From an archaeon (lineage in GTDB: Archaea > Thermoproteota > Nitrososphaeria > Nitrososphaerales > CADDZS01), in the NCBI GenBank assembly GCA_021806865.1, contig JAKAPU010000093.1, positions 1 to 10,060 on the forward strand: 10,060 nt of DNA. The letters are read 5' to 3'. A program made the position numbers and the translations under genes. The notes beneath the pieces are model-generated. The model saw nothing but the letters and a program-made list of their open reading frames with translations. It ran no database searches and was not told where the DNA came from. Numbering within the stretch: the first letter of the stretch is position 1; each line of letters starts with the position of its first letter. This document shows positions 6,097-10,060 of this stretch, in pieces.

Positions 6097-6378
6097 TCAA
6101 AAGGTGAGACCCAATCCCGTAAATGACGCTTCACTGCGTTCTATCTCCTCCAGAAATACAGCTCCACTTTTGGTGAGGGTGTAATATCTACAACCATTGC
6201 TCCAACTCTCCGCGATCAAATTCTTTGTCACTAATTCTTGAAGGTACTTTACCAAGCGGTCATGGGAAAGGTTTGCCTTTTGAAGGATACGCGTCGGCTT
6301 CGCCGGCCCTTCTTCCTCTACAGCTCTTAGAATGTCTATGCTAATCCTAATTTGGCTCCGTAACTTCACCGATGTCAT
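6097..6378 (-). CDS. Winged-helix DNA-binding protein
   Basis: This 93-residue protein is built almost entirely of one winged-helix domain. Helix 1 is SIDILRAVEEEG (about 14-25), helix 2 PTRILQKANL, and the recognition helix SHDRLVKYLQELVTKNL. The wing is IAESWSNGCRYYTLTKSG, and a last helix follows (AVFLEEIER). The pattern matches the small archaeal winged-helix regulators of the HTH_45 type, which usually bind DNA as dimers and are abundant in Nitrososphaeria. The ATG at 6376-6378 is the natural start. The gene lies 84 nt downstream of the small membrane protein on the same strand and could be cotranscribed with it. It is a candidate regulator of the transport cluster. A weak TATA-like GTATATC lies about 55 nt upstream. 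Confidence 0.78.
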   Translation of the reverse strand: MTSVKLRSQIRISIDILRAVEEEGPAKPTRILQKANLSHDRLVKYLQELVTKNLIAESWSNGCRYYTLTKSGAVFLEEIERSEASFTGLGLTF

Positions 6379-6462
6379 GGTGGTCTTGTACGCCCTGAAA
6401 GGTATCTCTGAAGGCTAGGAGATCAGTCTCGATATACGCGAGGTTCGAAACTCTACTGAATC

Positions 6463-6825
6463 TCACTTTTGGCTACCATGTTTCAAGTGTCCATCGACAA
6501 TCTTGGACATTGATCTTGCAGTGATTGCGATCTTCACGCAGCCCAGCAACAACACAAACGATCCGAACTCTACGCCTATGGTCGCTCCAGCCAGAGCGGC
6601 AGCGATGACATCAGAGATTCCCTGAATTGTCAGGAATACTGAAAGCATGATGGAGCCAGTACGCAAGGCGATAAAGAAGGCAACTATTGCGAGAAAAAAC
6701 GCAAGAATTCCTGTGGTGGATGGCTCAACCCCTAAGTAACTTACGATTCCTAGATCATTCACTAGTGCAAGGACCAGCGCTACTCCTCCAAGTACCGTTC
6801 CAATGACAAGTCTTGAGTTTTTCAT
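6463..6825 (-). CDS. Small four-helix membrane protein
   Basis: This 120-residue protein is almost entirely hydrophobic. It has likely membrane segments at about residues 6-24 (LVIGTVLGGVALVLALVNDL), 39-56 (GILAFFLAIVAFFIALR), 59-82 (SIMLSVFLTIQGISDVIAAAL) and 86-106 (IGVEFGSFVLLLGCVKIAI), and ends in a basic tail, HLKHGSQK. I do not recognise the family. The start chosen is ATG 6823-6825, 22 codons inside the longest frame. A TATA box at 6848-6855 is centred 26 nt before it, which would make the mRNA leaderless, and the extra N-terminal residues of the longer version are encoded by the promoter element itself. It shares that element with the ABC transporter upstream, so a joint role in the membrane, such as assisting transport or sensing, is inferred. 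Confidence 0.75.
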   Translation of the reverse strand: MKNSRLVIGTVLGGVALVLALVNDLGIVSYLGVEPSTTGILAFFLAIVAFFIALRTGSIMLSVFLTIQGISDVIAAALAGATIGVEFGSFVLLLGCVKIAITARSMSKIVDGHLKHGSQK

Positions 6826-6841
6826 GATTTCATTAGTTGGG

Positions 6842-6879
6842 GCATTCGATAAAAGACTCGCGTGCGGCCGATACGTGTT
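6842..6879 (-). promoter_or_regulatory. Shared promoter/operator element, copy 1 (small membrane gene)
   Basis: Read on the minus strand it contains ACGTATC, a variable 5-nt gap, then CACGCGAGTCTTTTAT and GAATGC. The TATA box is CTTTTATC (6848-6855), centred 26 nt before ATG 6825. It matches 31 of 38 positions with 9044-9081 without gaps; five of the seven differences are the central 5-nt gap. Confidence 0.8.
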
Positions 6880-7064
6880 TTCAATACGCATAGTTTAAAT
6901 CAAATATTCAAGAAAATGTGCCTCTAAAATTCTCTCACAACAATACCAAAGAGGATGGCGGTTGACTCTGGTTAGTACGAACCTTTTCATCTCTGATGTG
7001 CGACTTTGGTCTCTGGTTGTACTTATTTTCCGTTTGCCGGCACTAAGTCCTGTATCCGATTTTG

Positions 7065-7955
7065 TTAATTGAATTCTCTTCTGTTGAATAGGATCAATCC
7101 AATAATCATGGTGGCAGCGAAATAAACGAGAAAGATTAGTAGACCCTCTGGCACGGTAGCAGCATATTGAATGTACGACGAACCGCCTGCTTTCTCTATC
7201 GCATTTGTAGATGCAACGCTCACTGTATGAGCCGGGTATGGAACACTTAGAATGTTTGTGATTATTTCCGCTCCATAAGTAATCAGAAACCAGGGTTCAA
7301 TGTGAGCAATTGCATACGAAAAATCTTCTATCACAGTGAAGCCAAAAATTAGAAGAACTGCGCTCACCAGGACAGACACAGAGCTATTTTTGATAAGAGA
7401 GCTTACGAAGAAAGTAAATCCAAGAGCTGCGGCGACGTAGAAGAGGGAGAAAATCATCGCTTCCCCAAACTGCGGAGCGAGAGAATTCACCCCAAAATGA
7501 TAGACCGTATCGGCGATGTCGATGGCTGAATACGTGACAAAGACCAATGCAGAAGCCATAAACGCAGCTAACCATTTGCCTAGATAGATTGAAGATCTCT
7601 TAACAGGATTCGTGACTAGAAAATATCCAGTCTTGTTTTGAAATTCCCCCGAGATAGCGTCTCCTCCGAAAAAGAATGCACTAAAAATCACAATGTATGT
7701 TGCAGAGAACCCCCAAGTTGAGGAGTAAAATGACAACGCGGTCTTCCCGAATGACGCAACGCCATAGAAAGCGACCGCCATACTCATCAGTCCCGCACTT
7801 AACAAGCCAATTATGAGCATTATCAGGAACCTGCGTGATTTGAGATAGTTCATTAGTTCTAGCTGGCAGGACGTCATAACTTGACTTGCGGAAGTGGGTA
7901 GCATACCTTCACCCTCGTTGGCAGATGTTGTTGTGCTGCTCATAATCCTGATCAC
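7065..7955 (-). CDS. ABC-2 type transporter permease
   Basis: This is a 296-residue integral membrane protein with about six membrane segments: around residues 43-66, 80-98, 126-147, 165-185, 190-211 and 270-290. After the second helix comes the cytoplasmic signature GGDAISGEFQNKTGYFLVTN, PVKRSSIYLGKW. This corresponds to the 'E-x-x-x-G-T-x-x-x-L-x-x-P-x-x-R-x-x-x-x-x-x-K' motif of ABC-2 permeases that work with NatA/CcmA/BcrA-type ATPases. The GTG start at 7953-7955 overlaps the ATPase stop codon by four bases (GTGA), the usual sign of translational coupling. An ATG four codons in (7943) is an alternative. Only one permease is seen, so it probably works as a homodimer with two ATPase copies. 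The cargo is unknown; export of a lipid, drug or peptide is typical for the family. Confidence 0.85.
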   Translation of the reverse strand: MIRIMSSTTTSANEGEGMLPTSASQVMTSCQLELMNYLKSRRFLIMLIIGLLSAGLMSMAVAFYGVASFGKTALSFYSSTWGFSATYIVIFSAFFFGGDAISGEFQNKTGYFLVTNPVKRSSIYLGKWLAAFMASALVFVTYSAIDIADTVYHFGVNSLAPQFGEAMIFSLFYVAAALGFTFFVSSLIKNSSVSVLVSAVLLIFGFTVIEDFSYAIAHIEPWFLITYGAEIITNILSVPYPAHTVSVASTNAIEKAGGSSYIQYAATVPEGLLIFLVYFAATMIIGLILFNRREFN

Positions 7956-8881
7956 TTGGCATCCTTGATCAGATTCAAGTAGGTGTCTTCAAGAGCCGAA
8001 GTCTGCTTGAAGTTGTTTACGCCCATTTTCTTTGACTCCAGGTATGAGAGAAGTCTCTCTCGGTGGTCATTTCCATGTTCGAGTGTAACGCTTGCATTTG
8101 ATGAATCCATCCTCCTTATCGAAATAACTCCTGGTACGTTTTCAATTTCTCTTAACGAAGAATCTTCAATCGGTCGTGAGAAACCGACTTCGATTGTTAC
8201 CTTGCCGCTTTGAGAGAATCTCTCAGTTACCTTCTGAAGAGTGTCGTACACGAGCAATTTGCCATGATCTATCATCGCGACTTCGTCACAAACTTCAGAG
8301 ACCTCGGAAAGAAGGTGAGAGCTCATGAAGATCAATCGGTTCCTTTGTTTGAGCGACCTGATCATATCCCTCACCTCAGCCATCCCGCGAGGATCGAGGC
8401 CGCTAGTGGGCTCGTCAAGTAGAACTATTTCGGGTCTAGAAAGAAGCACAGATGCAAGGTTAATTCGCTGCCTCATCCCCTTCGAGAATTTACCTACTCT
8501 CTTGTCGATCCAATCTTCCATTTTGACCTCTTCGACTGCCTCTTTTATCGCACTTGATCTGCTACCTCTTGGTATTCCTTTCAGCTTTGCCACAATCGAG
8601 AGCACTTCGCGTGGAGTAAGCGAGGGATATATCTCGGGACTTTCGATCAGCGCGCCGCAGTGAATCAGCGCTTTGCGTTTATTCTCGGCAACCGACACGC
8701 CGTTAATCAGGGCTGTGCCTCTTGATGGTTTGATCAAATTCGTGAATATTTTGAGCGTAGTGGTTTTTCCAGCACCGTTGGGACCGAGGAACCCAACACA
8801 CTTTGAACCGTTGATTTTAAGATTTAGTTCAGAAAGTGCGGCGAATGTCCCGTAATTTTTGGAAAGATTGATCGCTTCGAT
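7952..8881 (-). CDS. ABC transporter ATP-binding protein (no canonical start codon visible)
   Basis: From IEAINLSKNYGTFAALSELN onward this is a complete BcrA/NatA-like ATPase of about 309 residues. Walker A is GPNGAGKTT at 8785-8759, the signature is FSKGMRQRINLA, Walker B is EIVLLDEPTSGLDP and the switch His is in IFMSSHLL. The Q-loop reads GALIESPEIYP and appears to lack the usual Gln. The last 80 or so residues form the extra C-terminal domain common in this subfamily. It would power the ABC-2 permease with which it overlaps. The frame is open upstream to a TAG at 8981-8983, yet it holds no ATG, GTG or TTG before residue 49 of this reading (TTG 8737), which lies after Walker A. GTG codons at 8904 and 8901 are in another frame. 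Possible explanations are a frameshift between about 8904 and 8881, a sequencing error, or an ATT/ATC/ATA start. The coordinate given is where family similarity begins. Confidence 0.8.
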   Translation of the reverse strand: MEAINLSKNYGTFAALSELNLKINGSKCVGFLGPNGAGKTTTLKIFTNLIKPSRGTALINGVSVAENKRKALIHCGALIESPEIYPSLTPREVLSIVAKLKGIPRGSRSSAIKEAVEEVKMEDWIDKRVGKFSKGMRQRINLASVLLSRPEIVLLDEPTSGLDPRGMAEVRDMIRSLKQRNRLIFMSSHLLSEVSEVCDEVAMIDHGKLLVYDTLQKVTERFSQSGKVTIEVGFSRPIEDSSLREIENVPGVISIRRMDSSNASVTLEHGNDHRERLLSYLESKKMGVNNFKQTSALEDTYLNLIKDAK

Positions 8882-8937
8882 TGAAGGCGTTGCAAATTCA
8901 CCACGTTGATTGCAAATGCTGAGCTTTGCCGGTTCTA

Positions 8938-9027
8938 CTATCTGGAAATTTCGAAAACACTCACAGATGTGGGAACGAGCCTAATTCCAAGTGCCATGTG
9001 TGTTGTAACTAATTTCGAATGTGCCAT
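8938..9027 (-). CDS. 29-codon ORF at the start of the predicted ABC transcript
   Basis: ATG 9025-9027 sits exactly where the shared TATA element predicts the transcript start, at the same distance as in the small membrane gene. It encodes MAHSKLVTTHMALGIRLVPT followed by SVSVFEISR and TAG. The peptide ends 57 nt before similarity to the ATPase begins, in a different frame. Either it is a true leader peptide, or it is the displaced N-terminus of the ATPase gene after a frameshift and stop. A nearby ATG at 9034 opens another short frame, of 18 codons. No known leader-peptide family is recognised. Confidence 0.35.
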   Translation of the reverse strand: MAHSKLVTTHMALGIRLVPTSVSVFEISR

Positions 9028-9043
9028 GCACCATATATTTGGA

Positions 9044-9081
9044 GCATTCTATAAAAGACTCGCGTGTTCATGATACGTATT
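9044..9081 (-). promoter_or_regulatory. Shared promoter/operator element, copy 2 (ABC transporter)
   Basis: On the minus strand it reads ACGTATC, a 5-nt gap, then CACGCGAGTCTTTTATA and GAATGC. The TATA box CTTTTATA (9050-9057) is centred 26 nt before ATG 9027. It is 31/38 identical to 6842-6879. Just upstream (9080-9089) lies TTGCCGGCAC, which recurs at 7034-7043 after the permease gene. Confidence 0.8.
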
Positions 9082-9149
9082 GCCGGCACATTCTGCTTAA
9101 ATTGTCTATGCAGGCTAATCATAATGTTGCAAAATCAAGAGCCGCTGGA

Positions 9150-9425
9150 TTACAGCTTGACGCCCTCAATTGTGTCCTTTATCCAGTCGACCAATCTGTG
9201 GTATGATTCTATCCCTTTGGTCGCTAGTGCTATTCGTTCACCCCTTTCATCGTCGTCTGCGACCACGATTACGAGCTGGTGGGTTAGCATCCAGTCAAGA
9301 TACTCTGAGAAACGAGGATAATTTATGCCCAATAACATCTGAATATTCGTCCTTTTCATAGGCGTGCCGTTCCTGTGCATTATGTCGAGAAATCGCGCGA
9401 CGACGTATAGGTCGGGCTTGTCCAA
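9150..9425 (-). CDS. Winged-helix DNA-binding protein
   Basis: This protein of about 91 residues has a winged-helix layout. Helix 1 is PDLYVVARFLDIMHRNG and is followed by TPMKRTNIQMLLGI. The recognition helix is around NYPRFSEYLDWMLTHQL, the wing is VIVVADDDERGERIALATKG, and a closing helix ends in HRLVDWIKDTIEGVKL. It resembles the small HTH_45-type archaeal regulators and has nearly the same size as the one at 6097-6378, but it is clearly diverged from it. No ATG lies before the first helix. A TTG at 9423-9425, 4 nt after the stop of the upstream gene, gives a natural length; another TTG at 9488 would overlap that gene by 59 nt. Tight spacing implies cotranscription with the membrane protein upstream. 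It is the best candidate for the regulator of the element at 9044-9081, by proximity only. Confidence 0.7.
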   Translation of the reverse strand: MDKPDLYVVARFLDIMHRNGTPMKRTNIQMLLGINYPRFSEYLDWMLTHQLVIVVADDDERGERIALATKGIESYHRLVDWIKDTIEGVKL

Positions 9426-9429
9426 GAGA

Positions 9430-10060
9430 TCACAGACTCTCCATGAAGTCCTTCTTTCGCTGCTCGAAAACCAGCTTCTGCTCTTCAAATTTCGCTACAG
9501 TACGCTCGTAAGTCCTTCTCAATTCGTATCGGAAAAAGAGCCAAACTGCTACTCCGACGATTAACGCCAGTGGAGCAAAACGAGATATGACGAGGCTAAC
9601 AATGAACGCAAGAATTCCATAGAGTAGCGAATCCTCAGTTCGCCTTCTTTCAAGTTCGGGCAGAATCGTAATTATCTTGTCGGTCATTGATAGCGCACCT
9701 TCCGTGGTGGCTTCAGTTTTTCTTGACTTTAGCTGACCAACTATATTCGATAATTCCTCAAGATGTGAATTCTTTCTTCGGGCCAGCACAAAGTAACTGA
9801 TGACCGACCCTGCTATCCATGAAAGTGGTCCGACGCTAGCAAAAAGTATGCCAAGACTACTTCTCAATGAGTCCAATTGATTGGAAAAAATCAGCAGCGC
9901 GACTATGATCCCTATTAAGGCGGCACATTCTATGAAGCCAAGTATCAGAGATCTGACTATCCTCGCATTTCGTTCGCGTTTGCGGAGAGAGACTGCGGAT
10001 TTCTCTGCTTCATCAACGATGATGTTCAGACTCTGTTTAATTTCCTTTGCTAACTTGTCA
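9430..10060 (-). CDS. Membrane protein with coiled-coil tail (N-terminus beyond right edge)
   Basis: The frame is open from the right edge to TGA 9430-9432, giving at least 209 residues with no stop. The visible N-terminal part is charged and helical (KQSLNIIVDEAEKSAVSLRK). The first membrane helix is around SLILGFIECAALIGIIVALL and the second around SLGILFASVGPLSWIAGSVI. A soluble helical linker of about 60 residues follows. Two closely spaced helices come next (LLYGILAFIVSLVISRF, LALIVGVAVWLFFRYE), then a charged C-terminal coiled-coil-like tail, RRTYERTVAKFEEQKLVFEQ. A TTG within the second half (9876) could be mistaken for a start but lies between the first two membrane helices. The family is not recognised. 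The winged-helix gene begins 4 nt after its stop, so the two are probably cotranscribed. Confidence 0.72.
   Translation of the reverse strand, partial: DKLAKEIKQSLNIIVDEAEKSAVSLRKRERNARIVRSLILGFIECAALIGIIVALLIFSNQLDSLRSSLGILFASVGPLSWIAGSVISYFVLARRKNSHLEELSNIVGQLKSRKTEATTEGALSMTDKIITILPELERRRTEDSLLYGILAFIVSLVISRFAPLALIVGVAVWLFFRYELRRTYERTVAKFEEQKLVFEQRKKDFMESL

Noticed and set aside
6826..6891. N-terminal extension of the small membrane protein to ATG 6891
   Set aside because: The extension lies inside the conserved promoter element, and the TATA box predicts the transcript start at 6825, downstream of that ATG.
8673..8855. Plus-strand frames across the ATPase gene, including those at 7983-8663
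   Set aside because: They are reverse-strand shadows of Walker A, Walker B and the surrounding ATPase sequence.
9430..9876. 148-residue version of the right-edge membrane protein starting at TTG 9876
   Set aside because: The same frame continues without a stop to the window edge and includes another membrane helix, so the true start is outside the window.
1..10060. CRISPR array or insertion sequence
   Set aside because: No regularly spaced repeats, no transposase-like frame and no terminal inverted repeats with target duplications were found.

Overview
The window looks archaeal, most likely from the Nitrososphaeria (Thaumarchaeota) or a close relative. This is inferred from several signs. 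Promoters carry a TATA box about 26 nt before the start codon, as in leaderless archaeal transcripts, and Shine-Dalgarno sites are largely absent. There are small stand-alone winged-helix proteins, an archaeal AbrB-like protein, and remains of a class III nucleotide cyclase and a TPR protein. No rRNA, complete tRNA, insertion sequence or CRISPR array was found. No species can be named from the sequence alone.

Left part (1-3750): a low-density, decaying region. The N-terminus of an unrecognised gene runs off the left edge (minus strand). About 900 nt follow with no convincing gene but several hairpins, a 13-bp direct repeat and an inverted pair of tRNA-3'-end-like sequences. Next comes an AbrB-like gene broken by two mutually compensating frameshifts (plus strand). 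It is followed by an intact-looking 500-residue protein with a C-terminal Mrr-type PD-(D/E)XK nuclease domain (minus strand). Beyond that lie two cyclase-type fragments in opposite orientations: a TPR tail (plus) and a catalytic-domain N-terminus (minus).

Middle (3750-6100): a protein made of two tandem SRPBCC-like domains (minus) with a clear TATA box; a stretch with a small cysteine-containing ORF and an overlapping possible gene remnant (plus); and an intact GNAT acetyltransferase (plus).

Right part (6100-10060): a co-oriented minus-strand membrane and transport cluster. In transcription order it holds a four-helix membrane protein with a coiled tail (runs off the right edge), a winged-helix regulator, an ABC ATPase, its ABC-2 permease, a small four-helix membrane protein and a second winged-helix regulator. 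The upstream region of the ABC genes and that of the small membrane gene share a 38-bp element. It contains the TATA box and sits at exactly the same distance from an ATG in both places. This implies co-regulation, plausibly by one of the two adjacent winged-helix proteins. At the ABC copy the ATG opens only a 29-codon ORF, while the ATPase frame has no ATG, GTG or TTG start before its Walker A motif. The ATPase is therefore frameshifted, mis-sequenced, or translated from an unusual start.
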